From Candidatus Pelagibacter sp. (GTDB lineage Bacteria; Pseudomonadota; Alphaproteobacteria; Pelagibacterales; Pelagibacteraceae), in the NCBI GenBank assembly GCA_016777545.1, contig JADHRH010000050.1, positions 1 to 6,817 of the forward strand: DNA of 6,817 bases. The letters run 5' to 3'. Every line of letters starts with the position of its first letter. Within the stretch, counting starts at the first letter, position 1. Positions 1 through 6,522 of the stretch are shown piece after piece. The notes beneath the pieces are model-generated. The model made no database searches. It saw only the letters and a program-made list of their open reading frames with translations, and was not told the origin of the DNA. The position numbers and the translations under genes are program-made.

Positions 1-714
1 GGAGACATAGTTAAAGTTGAAGAAAGCAGAAGAGTATATACACAACTTTGGCTTAGAACATTAGAGGTAGCTTTTTTTGTTACACTTTTTTGCTTTTTAA
101 TGGGTTATCCAATTGCTCATTTGTTAGCCACCATACCAATGAAATATAGTAATTTATTAATGATTTGTGTCCTTTTACCATTCTGGACATCGTTACTTGT
201 GAGGACTGCTAGTTGGATGATCTTATTGCAACAACAAGGAGTAGTGAATGATTTTTTTGTAATGATAGGTTTAGTCGCTGATGATAATAGACCAGAGATG
301 ATGTATAATAAAGTTGGCACTTATGTTGCAATGTCACAAATTCTATTACCTTTCATGGTTCTGCCACTTTATAGTGTAATGAAAACAGTTTCTCCAAGCT
401 TAATGAGAGCTGGAAAGTCTCTTGGTGGAACACCATTCGTATCTTTTTGGAAAATCTATTTTCCATTGACAATTTCTGGTATTGGTGCTGGATCTTTATT
501 AGTTTTCATTTTAGCTGTAGGCTATTATATTACACCAGAATTGGTTGGTGGAGCTTCTGGAAAACTTATTAGTAATTCTATAGCATACCATATGAAGCAA
601 ACTTTAGATTGGAGTTTTGCATCTGCAATGGGATTAATGTTACTAGTTGGGGTTATGGCAATTTATTGGATTTATAACAAGCTTGTTGGAATTGATAATA
701 TTAAATTAGGATAA
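1..714 (+). CDS. potB: Spermidine/putrescine-type ABC transporter permease, PotB-like (5' end missing)
   Basis: Inner-membrane permease subunit of an ABC importer, probably for polyamines. The frame is open from base 1, so the start lies upstream; 237 residues are visible, ending at TAA 712-714. An internal ATG at 100 is not the start, because conserved permease sequence (YTQLWLRTLEVAF) precedes it. About five hydrophobic segments are seen, near visible residues 17-44, 52-75, 107-128, 156-177 and 209-226. The cytoplasmic EAA loop that docks on the ATPase is at about 136-163 (RAGKSLGG, then YFPLTISGI). LLPFWTSLLVRT and GYYITPELVGG are typical of the long alphaproteobacterial PotB-like subfamily, which from memory runs to about 400 residues, so perhaps 160-180 are missing. 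The next permease gene starts 2 bases after the stop, so the two are co-transcribed. The permease assignment is secure; the polyamine substrate is inferred from the family and from the nearby SpeB-like gene. Confidence 0.9.
   Translation, partial: GDIVKVEESRRVYTQLWLRTLEVAFFVTLFCFLMGYPIAHLLATIPMKYSNLLMICVLLPFWTSLLVRTASWMILLQQQGVVNDFFVMIGLVADDNRPEMMYNKVGTYVAMSQILLPFMVLPLYSVMKTVSPSLMRAGKSLGGTPFVSFWKIYFPLTISGIGAGSLLVFILAVGYYITPELVGGASGKLISNSIAYHMKQTLDWSFASAMGLMLLVGVMAIYWIYNKLVGIDNIKLG
708..711 (+). promoter_or_regulatory. Shine-Dalgarno site for the PotC-like gene
   Basis: AGGA lies inside the last codons of the PotB-like gene, 5 bases before the ATG at 717. It is the clearest ribosome binding site in the window; the other starts have little or none. 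Its position, with a 2-base gap between stop and start, suggests that translation of the two permeases is coupled. Confidence 0.5.
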
Positions 715-716
715 TT

Positions 717-1571
717 ATGGCATTACCAAGTTATACAGAAACTAGATATAGAATTTGGCATTATATTTATTTAACTATATGCACATCTGTTTTTATATAC
801 TTGATTGCCCCTTTATTTGTAATATTCCCTCTATCTTTTAGTGCAGATGAGTTTTTAATGTTTTCAGAGGGTATGAAAAGGCTTGATCCTGATGCCTTTT
901 CTACAAGATGGTATAAAGACATGGTTTGGGGAACAAAAAACCCATGGGGCCTAGCTGCAAAAAATAGTTTGATGGTTGCATTTTTTGCTACAATTGGATC
1001 TGTACTTATAGGAACACTCGCAGCAGTAGGATTAAGTAGCAGGCATATGCCTTACAAAGGAATTATTATGGCTATATTAATTTCACCAATGATTGTCCCA
1101 CTTATTATTTCAGGTGTCGCAATTTTCTTTTTTATGGCTAAAGTTGGATTAGCTGCAACACACACAGGAATTATTATAGCTCACATAATATTAGGAACAC
1201 CATTTGTAGTTATAACAGTAACAGCAACTTTGTCTGGATTTGACCATAGTGTTACTAGAGCTGCTGCAAGCTTAGGTAGCACACCAATTAATACTTTTAT
1301 GAAAATAACTTTACCACTTATTTTACCTGGTGTTATTTCTGGTGGGTTATTTGCTTTTGTAACTTCTTTTGATGAAGTCGTAGTTGTCTTATTTTTGGCT
1401 GGATTAGAAAATACAACCATACCTATTCAAATGTGGATTGGTTTAAGAGAACAATTAAGTCCAACAATTTTAGCTGTTGCGACTTGTTTAATTATTATGT
1501 CAACTTTAATTCTAGTTACAGCTGAATTATTAAGAAGAAGATCTGAAAGACTAAGAGGAATTAACAGATAA
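717..1571 (+). CDS. potC: Spermidine/putrescine-type ABC transporter permease, PotC-like
   Basis: Second membrane subunit of the importer, 284 residues, a normal full length for PotC. The ATG is supported by an AGGA site 5 bases upstream and by the 2-base gap to the PotB-like stop. Hydrophobic segments lie near residues 18-41, 84-106, 115-140, 148-172, 203-229 and 249-271, giving the six-helix permease fold. The EAA loop is clear at 180-205 (TRAAASLGSTP, then ITLPLILPG) and would contact the ATPase. After the first helix there is a periplasmic stretch containing the STRWYKDM motif (62-69), characteristic of PotC-type permeases, and the TSFDE segment (217-221) is also typical. The C-terminus is basic (LLRRRSERLRGINR), consistent with a cytoplasmic end. 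The partner ATPase and binding protein are not in the window. The substrate could be putrescine, spermidine or a related amine; the sequence does not decide this. Confidence 0.92.
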   Translation: MALPSYTETRYRIWHYIYLTICTSVFIYLIAPLFVIFPLSFSADEFLMFSEGMKRLDPDAFSTRWYKDMVWGTKNPWGLAAKNSLMVAFFATIGSVLIGTLAAVGLSSRHMPYKGIIMAILISPMIVPLIISGVAIFFFMAKVGLAATHTGIIIAHIILGTPFVVITVTATLSGFDHSVTRAAASLGSTPINTFMKITLPLILPGVISGGLFAFVTSFDEVVVVLFLAGLENTTIPIQMWIGLREQLSPTILAVATCLIIMSTLILVTAELLRRRSERLRGINR

Positions 1572-1575
1572 TTCA

Positions 1576-1604
1576 TTTACTAATTTCACCTTTTTAATTA
1601 TAAA
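1576..1604 (+). promoter_or_regulatory. Candidate sigma-70-type promoter for the fadN-like gene
   Basis: In the 57-base gap after the PotC-like gene, TTTACT (1576-1581, 4 of 6 to TTGACA) and TATAAA (1599-1604, 5 of 6 to TATAAT) are separated by 17 bases. The predicted transcript would begin near 1611, leaving an untranslated leader of about 18 bases before the ATG at 1629. No hairpin terminator is visible between the two genes, so read-through from the permease operon is also possible. In DNA this AT-rich such matches arise easily by chance. Confidence 0.3.
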
Positions 1605-1628
1605 CAATAATTCAATTTTTTAAATTTT

Positions 1629-3851
1629 ATGGAAATTAAAAAAGTAGTAATTATTGGTTCAGGAACAATGGGAAGTGGAATTGCCGCACACTTATGTAAT
1701 GCAAATATTCCAGTAACTTTATTGGATTTAAAAACCGAAATAAGTGAAAAAGCTAGAGATAGAATACACAAATCTAAACCACCTCTTTTATTAGATAAAA
1801 CAAAAATAAATAATATTAAAGTTGGAAATATTTCTGATAATTTTTCTGAAGTAGAAGAGGCGGACTGGGTAGTAGAGGCTGTGGTTGAGAGAATAGATGT
1901 TAAACATGATATTTATAAAAAGATATTTAATGTTAGAAAAAAGGGTGCAATAGTATCATCAAACACATCATCAATTCCTATTAAAGTTTTATCTCAACAT
2001 TTATCAGAAGAAGAAAAAAAAGATTTTTGTATCACCCACTTTTTTAATCCAGTTAGATATATGGGGTTATTAGAAATAGTTAAAAATGAAAATAATGATT
2101 TAGATAAAATAAACTCTTTAAAAAAGTTTTGTGAGATCGAATTAGGTAAAGGTGCAATCATTTGTAATGACACACCAGGATTTTTAGGAAATAGAATAGG
2201 AGTTTTCGCAATGCAAGTTGCAATGACAGAAGCTTTTAAAATGAAATTGTCTGTTGAAGAAGCTGATGCAATTTTTGGAAGACCAATGGGCATACCAAAA
2301 ACAGGAGTATTTGGCCTTTATGACTTAATTGGAATTGATTTGATGGCTGATGTTTTAAAAAGTTTTATCAAAGAGTTACCAGAAAAAGATCCTTTTCAAT
2401 TAGTTGCAAAAGAAATCCCTTTAGTAAAAAAGTTAATAGAAACAGGCTACACAGGTAGAAAAGGTAAGGGTGGTTTTTATAGAGTTAATAAAACTGATGG
2501 AAAAAAAATAATGGAAGCATTAAACCTTCAAACAGGTGAATATTCTTCAAGTAAAAAAATTAATATTAAAACTGAAAAAGTTGATCTTAAAAGCTTAATC
2601 AATCGTAATGATAAATATGGAAAGTATGCATGGTCAGTTATTTCAAAAATTATTAAATATGCATCATCTTTAGTTCCTGGAATTACAAAGGAATTTAATG
2701 ATATAGATGAAGCTATGAGATTAGGTTTTAATTGGTCTAAAGGACCATTTGAAATGCTTGAAGAAATTGGTGTTAATAATTTTTTTAGTAAAATTGATGA
2801 ATATAAAAATAATAATTTTTTAGAAAATTTAGCTCAATCTAAGAATGAGGAATTTTATGGAGAAAGACAAAAATATACTAAAATTGAAACTTTGGGAAAG
2901 GCTAAGAAAACAGCAATGAGTGTTGATGGAAATAATTCTGCAAAGATTTATAGATTTAATGATTATAACATTGTTGAATTTACAACTAAAGCTAACGCAC
3001 TTGATTACGACTCGATGGATGCATTAAAGAAAGCAACCGATAAACCATTAATAATAATCAATGAAAGTATGCAATTTTCAGCTGGTGTTAATTTAACTTA
3101 CACAATGGAGTTTGCAGATAAAAGAGATTTCAAATCAATTGAAAAATTTATTAAATATTTCCAAGAAACTTGTAAACACCTAAAATATTCAAAATATCCA
3201 GTAATTTCAGCTCCATCAGGATTAACGTTGGGTGGTGGTTTTGAGGTAATGGTTCAAAGTAACTTTGTAGCATCACACACCAATATTGTAGTCGGATTAG
3301 TTGAAACTATTGTAGGATTAATTCCAGCAGGTGGCGGATGTAAAGAAATGTTAGCTAGATGGCTTGATACAGATGAAGCTAAAAAAGATCCTAATTTTGC
3401 ACCTTTAAAAGTGTTTGATATTATCGGTTACGGTAAAACCGCAACATCACCTGTAGAGGCAGAGCCAATGAAATATTTGATGCCAGAGGATAAAAAAATA
3501 ATGAATAGAAACAGTTTATTTGAAGTTTCAAAGAAAATTTTAGAGGATAATAGAGATTTTATAGCACCAGAGGAGCTTAAATTCAATCTTCCTGGAAAAT
3601 CAGTATTGGAAGATATGAATAAAATTTTAGATAATCTTTATAATGAAGCAATAATCTTAGATCATGGAGTAATAGTTGCAAAAGAATTAGCGAATGTATT
3701 AAGTGGTGGTGACACTACAATAGATAAAACATTATCAGAGGATGATTTATTTAAATTAGAACTAGACGCATTTATGAAATTAATTGAAACAAAAGAAACT
3801 CAAGATAGAATCAAGCATACTCTAGCTACTGGTAAACCTTTAGTAAATTAA
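1629..3851 (+). CDS. fadN: FadN-like 3-hydroxyacyl-CoA dehydrogenase / enoyl-CoA hydratase fusion
   Basis: Cytoplasmic fatty acyl-CoA beta-oxidation enzyme, 740 residues. Domain order: NAD-binding Rossmann domain (about 1-180), dehydrogenase C-terminal domain (about 182-290), a second copy of that domain (about 330-410), then an enoyl-CoA hydratase/isomerase domain (about 445-600) and a helical tail. The NAD motif is GSGTMG (10-15). By alignment from memory with human HADH, His137 in HFFNP and Glu149 in LLEIV form the catalytic pair with the same 12-residue spacing, followed by NDTPGFLGNR (180-189). The hydratase domain keeps both catalytic glutamates, Glu539 in GGGFE and Glu559 in GLVET, 20 apart as in rat crotonase (Glu144/Glu164). 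Dehydrogenase-first order, GLTLGGG, GLIPAGGG, the VLSGG segment (690-694) and the C-terminal GKPLVN match Bacillus FadN rather than FadB, where the hydratase comes first. No thiolase or acyl-CoA dehydrogenase gene is adjacent. There is no clear ribosome binding site. The stop overlaps the stop of the opposing gene. Confidence 0.93.
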   Translation: MEIKKVVIIGSGTMGSGIAAHLCNANIPVTLLDLKTEISEKARDRIHKSKPPLLLDKTKINNIKVGNISDNFSEVEEADWVVEAVVERIDVKHDIYKKIFNVRKKGAIVSSNTSSIPIKVLSQHLSEEEKKDFCITHFFNPVRYMGLLEIVKNENNDLDKINSLKKFCEIELGKGAIICNDTPGFLGNRIGVFAMQVAMTEAFKMKLSVEEADAIFGRPMGIPKTGVFGLYDLIGIDLMADVLKSFIKELPEKDPFQLVAKEIPLVKKLIETGYTGRKGKGGFYRVNKTDGKKIMEALNLQTGEYSSSKKINIKTEKVDLKSLINRNDKYGKYAWSVISKIIKYASSLVPGITKEFNDIDEAMRLGFNWSKGPFEMLEEIGVNNFFSKIDEYKNNNFLENLAQSKNEEFYGERQKYTKIETLGKAKKTAMSVDGNNSAKIYRFNDYNIVEFTTKANALDYDSMDALKKATDKPLIIINESMQFSAGVNLTYTMEFADKRDFKSIEKFIKYFQETCKHLKYSKYPVISAPSGLTLGGGFEVMVQSNFVASHTNIVVGLVETIVGLIPAGGGCKEMLARWLDTDEAKKDPNFAPLKVFDIIGYGKTATSPVEAEPMKYLMPEDKKIMNRNSLFEVSKKILEDNRDFIAPEELKFNLPGKSVLEDMNKILDNLYNEAIILDHGVIVAKELANVLSGGDTTIDKTLSEDDLFKLELDAFMKLIETKETQDRIKHTLATGKPLVN

Positions 3852-5005
3852 TTTTCTTTTGTTTGATCGTTTGCAGATATACTATTTTCTTCTGAATCTT
3901 TTTCGTGCTTAAATGAATTTTCTCGTTCATTTAGTTTTTTTATCATTTCTTCTTCTTTTTTTCTTTGCTCCTCATCAAATCTTCTTTCCCATTCTTTAAT
4001 TCTTGCATTTTCTTCTTCTATTCTTTTTTCTTCAGCAATTCTTGCATCATGAGCCTTTTGTTCTTCAATCTCTCTCAATCTAATTTCTTCTTCTTTCTTT
4101 TTAATTTCTATCTGTCTTTTTTTATATTCTTCATCTTTTTGTCTTAAGGCCCTTAACTCTTCAATTTCTTTTTTTTCTTTTAATCTAAATTCTTCTTCTT
4201 TTTTTCTCAATTCCTCAACTTCTTTAAGTTTTTGGATTTCAATTTCTCTTAATCTTTGAGCTTCAATATCCTTTATTCGTTCTGCAGCTTCTTTAAGTTT
4301 TTGTTCTTGATATTTTAATTTACGCTCCTCTTCATCCAGTCTACGTTGCTCTTCTAATTGTTTGGCAATTTGAATATCTTTTAGCCTCTGTTTTTCATCT
4401 CTTGCTATTCTTCTTTCCATTTCTAATTTCTCTTTTTCAATATTTTTTATTTTTTCTTCTTCTTCTTTAATTTTTTGTCTTTCTAATCTTATTCTTTGTT
4501 TTTCTAAATATTCTAATCTTATTTTTTCTTCTTTTAATTTTAAATCATCTTCTCTGATTTTTTTTTCTTCTTCGTCCTTAATTCTTTGCGCTTCAGCTTG
4601 CACCCGCTGTTGTTCTAGTTTAATTTTTTGATTTTCAATAAGTTGTTGTTGTTTTTGAATTTTTATTCTCTGTTTTTCTTGATCAAGTATTCTTTTTTTT
4701 TCTTCTTTTTCTTTTAAATCTTGCTCCCTTTTGATTTGACGAGCCTCCTCTAATTTTTGTTTTTGTTGTTGAAGTTTTTCTTGTTTAGCTTGTTTTATTT
4801 TATTCTTTTTTAAAGTCTTAATTCTTTCTAATTCAGCTTTTCTTAATTTTTCTTTAAAATTAGTTAAAGTTTTGTTTATAGAAAATGATTTAATGATATT
4901 AAGTTTTTGAAAATTTAATTTTTTTATAGCAGCAATAGGCTCTTTCAGAATTTTACTATTACTTTTTTTAAGTATTTTAATTTTATCTTCTATTGTATTT
5001 TTCAC
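3848..5005 (-). CDS. Glycine-free, highly charged long-helix / coiled-coil protein of unknown function
   Basis: 385 residues, no recognised family. It has no glycine, no cysteine, one proline (23) and one tryptophan (339). Residues about 51-365 are almost entirely Glu, Lys, Arg, Gln, Ile and Leu, which predicts an uninterrupted helix, either coiled coil or single charged helix. The N-terminal part (about 1-50) is less repetitive and is strongly basic: by my count 24 Lys/Arg against 7 Asp/Glu in residues 1-80. The last 80 residues are net acidic, and the final 15 or so are polar and probably disordered. No signal peptide or membrane segment is seen, so a cytoplasmic location is inferred. The start is GTG at 5005-5003; an in-frame stop (TAA, 5011-5009) lies two codons upstream, so no earlier start is possible. 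A weak promoter-like TATAGT lies at 5056-5051, 80 bases separate it from the isomerase gene, and co-transcription with that gene is plausible. A scaffold or nucleic-acid-associated role is possible but unproven. Confidence 0.75.
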   Translation of the reverse strand: MKNTIEDKIKILKKSNSKILKEPIAAIKKLNFQKLNIIKSFSINKTLTNFKEKLRKAELERIKTLKKNKIKQAKQEKLQQQKQKLEEARQIKREQDLKEKEEKKRILDQEKQRIKIQKQQQLIENQKIKLEQQRVQAEAQRIKDEEEKKIREDDLKLKEEKIRLEYLEKQRIRLERQKIKEEEEKIKNIEKEKLEMERRIARDEKQRLKDIQIAKQLEEQRRLDEEERKLKYQEQKLKEAAERIKDIEAQRLREIEIQKLKEVEELRKKEEEFRLKEKKEIEELRALRQKDEEYKKRQIEIKKKEEEIRLREIEEQKAHDARIAEEKRIEEENARIKEWERRFDEEQRKKEEEMIKKLNERENSFKHEKDSEENSISANDQTKEN

Positions 5006-5085
5006 ACATTATTTAACTAAAATTTAGAAGATAAAAAAAGACCTTGATTGACTATAATGGGTTCAACCAGAGATTTAATTGGATT

Positions 5086-5730
5086 TTAATCGAGTAATTT
5101 AAGTGTATTTATAAAATCTGGTCTTGGAACTATATGAAATCTTGATACAAATTTTATTTTTTCCAAAACTTCTATTCCATAAAGAACTTTACCCAATGGT
5201 GTATACTCTCCTTCAAATAATGGCTCATCCTGAAGAACTATAAAAAATTGGCTATCTTCTGTATCCATCTTATAAGTTCTAGCTAAGCCAACACTGCCTC
5301 TATCATATTTAAAATTTGTATCAATTTCCGATTTTATTAATCCAAGCCCAGATTTTCCAGTACCTACTTTTCCATAATCTAAGTTGTCTCTTTTACCAAA
5401 CTCTAAATCACCAGCTTGAATTAGTTTATTTTCTATAACTCTATGAAAAGCAGCACCATCATAAGCACTCGATCTTACTAAAGTTTTAAATCTTTCAACA
5501 CCTTTTGGAGACACATTTGGGTACAGCTCAATAATTACATTTCCACACGGCGCATTAAGAATTGCTATGTTTTCTGGTTTTTCAAAATTGATATTTTCAG
5601 GATTATGATTTTTAACAAATAAACATTTATTTTTTATAACAAAATAAGAACCTAAAGTAACTGAGGCCAAAATTATCAAAAATACAAATATTATTTTTTC
5701 TGATTTTGAGATTTTAATTTTTTTTATCAT
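5086..5730 (-). CDS. Membrane-anchored cyclophilin-type peptidyl-prolyl cis-trans isomerase
   Basis: 214 residues. A basic N-terminus followed by one hydrophobic segment (about 13-32) makes a signal anchor. There is no lipobox and no clear cleavage site, so the enzyme domain should sit in the periplasm, tethered to the inner membrane. The cyclophilin domain covers about 53-214: NVIIELYPNVSPKGVERF (64-81), AFHRVI (94-99), IQAGD (104-108), DRGSVGLAR (143-151), SQFFIVL (160-166) and PLGKVLYGIEVLEKI (178-192). Aligned by eye to human CypA, catalytic Arg55 is Arg97, Gln63 is Gln105 and Phe113 is Phe163. Trp121 becomes Leu171, His126 becomes Tyr176 and Phe60 becomes Lys102, so the proline pocket is altered although the core is kept. 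It would speed proline isomerisation during folding of exported proteins. Its ATG is 2 bases after the metallopeptidase stop, so the two are certainly one transcription unit. Confidence 0.93.
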   Translation of the reverse strand: MIKKIKISKSEKIIFVFLIILASVTLGSYFVIKNKCLFVKNHNPENINFEKPENIAILNAPCGNVIIELYPNVSPKGVERFKTLVRSSAYDGAAFHRVIENKLIQAGDLEFGKRDNLDYGKVGTGKSGLGLIKSEIDTNFKYDRGSVGLARTYKMDTEDSQFFIVLQDEPLFEGEYTPLGKVLYGIEVLEKIKFVSRFHIVPRPDFINTLKLLD

Positions 5731-5732
5731 CT

Positions 5733-6464
5733 TTAAAAATTAAATGTATCATCTATTTTTAATATAATCTTTTTAATAAATAGTATTTTTTTTTTAATTA
5801 TAGGATCTCTAATACTAATTTCATCTTGATAAAAAATTAAATGAGAAAAAACTTCAGCCATATCTTCTGATATAGTGGACTTTGCATATTCTGTAAAAAA
5901 GCCACTTCCATCATTTAATTGGTCAAGATTCCAGTTATCATTACATGTTGAGCAATCGCTATATTCAAAATCTTTTTTATTGAAATTTTTCCAATCATTA
6001 TCGTTGAATAGTTCTTTGTAATTGTCATTAATAATATGAAATAATTCATGGTGTATAGCTCTTTCTAAATAATTTTCATTAAATTTAATATCAAGAATTA
6101 AAGTTCTGGTTTTATTATTTGGTATTCCAGCAGTATTAATTCCTGCAATAGATAAATTTTCACACAAAACTATATATTTTAAGTTAATCTTTTTTAAAAA
6201 GCTTAACGAATATCTATCAAGATTTTTTTTAATGATTCTATAATTTAAATCTAAAGTTTTTTTATCTGAATTATAGCAATTAATATTTTTTTTAATATTA
6301 ACACCCAACCTAAATGGTTTAGTTGCATATAAATATCTAAGCCCATTCTTACTATCAATATTGTAAACTTCTAAATTAGGAATTTTGATTAAATTATAAA
6401 TCGTATTAGCTTTGAGAGGGGTTATTAAGATAAAAAAAAGTAAAATAGCTCTAAATAAGATCAT
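5733..6464 (-). CDS. Exported putative zinc metallopeptidase (HExxH)
   Basis: 243 residues, family not recognised with certainty. Residues 1-19 form a Sec signal peptide with a hydrophobic core (about 6-15) and a plausible signal-peptidase site after LKA (17-19), so the mature protein should be periplasmic or secreted. HHELFH (138-143) contains the zinc motif H139-E140-x-x-H143 inside a predicted helix. At 200-206 EDMAEVF, about 57 residues further on, offers a glutamate third ligand, as in gluzincin-like peptidases; the ED-x-AE pattern recalls the putative zinc-binding peptidases of the Mx1 type and the lethal-factor fold, an analogy made from memory. The mature part has four cysteines (63, 101, 171, 174), the last two as CSTC, which could form disulfides or bind metal. 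The C-terminus is rich in Ile and Lys. It is probably the first gene of the minus-strand cluster and is followed after 2 bases by a membrane-anchored foldase, which fits a role in the envelope. The substrate is unknown. Confidence 0.75.
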   Translation of the reverse strand: MILFRAILLFFILITPLKANTIYNLIKIPNLEVYNIDSKNGLRYLYATKPFRLGVNIKKNINCYNSDKKTLDLNYRIIKKNLDRYSLSFLKKINLKYIVLCENLSIAGINTAGIPNNKTRTLILDIKFNENYLERAIHHELFHIINDNYKELFNDNDWKNFNKKDFEYSDCSTCNDNWNLDQLNDGSGFFTEYAKSTISEDMAEVFSHLIFYQDEISIRDPIIKKKILFIKKIILKIDDTFNF

Positions 6465-6522
6465 AATTAATAATTTGAAGATATTCTAAGTTAAAAGATT
6501 ATGTTACATTTTATTTATAATT
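6465..6522. promoter_or_regulatory. Divergent intergenic region carrying promoters for both flanking genes
   Basis: These 58 bases separate two divergently transcribed genes, so promoters for both directions should lie here or overlap the coding ends. On the minus strand TAGAAT (6488-6483, 5 of 6 to TATAAT) is well placed for the metallopeptidase, giving a short leader of about 12 bases; no good -35 box is seen. On the plus strand TTGAAG (6475-6480) followed after 19 bases by TATGTT (6500-6505) is a weak candidate for the SpeB-like gene. No operator palindrome is convincing. Confidence 0.4.

Noticed and set aside
1181..1420. Minus-strand open frame inside the PotC-like gene
   Set aside because: Lies fully within a well-conserved permease gene on the other strand and has no recognisable protein features; a chance antisense frame. 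The same holds for the minus-strand frames at 117-320 and 1994-2293.
3965..4147. Open frame on the plus strand opposite the helical-protein gene, very rich in Phe and Ser
   Set aside because: It is the complement of Lys/Glu-rich coding sequence; the Phe/Ser/Leu composition is what poly-T/C yields, with no domain, ribosome binding site or conserved pattern.
3900..4800. Possible CRISPR or tandem repeat array because of recurring TTCTTCTT-like units
   Set aside because: The units are irregular in length and spacing and are in frame as Glu/Lys codons on the minus strand; they reflect amino-acid composition, not repeat-spacer structure.
5053..5058. TATAAT on the plus strand in the gap between the helical-protein and isomerase genes
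   Set aside because: No -35 box at a proper distance, and transcription would run antisense to the isomerase gene with no plus-strand gene there.
5041..5075. GGTTCAACC near 5060-5068 as a tRNA T-arm or terminator hairpin
   Set aside because: No acceptor, D or anticodon arm can be formed around it, and the stem is only a few pairs with almost no loop. A T-run follows on the minus strand, but without a stable stem it is not a credible terminator.
6516..6521. Perfect TATAAT on the plus strand just before the SpeB-like start
   Set aside because: It ends 1 base before the ATG at 6523, so a transcript from it would begin inside the gene after the start codon, and no good alternative start exists downstream. 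It is expected by chance in such AT-rich DNA.
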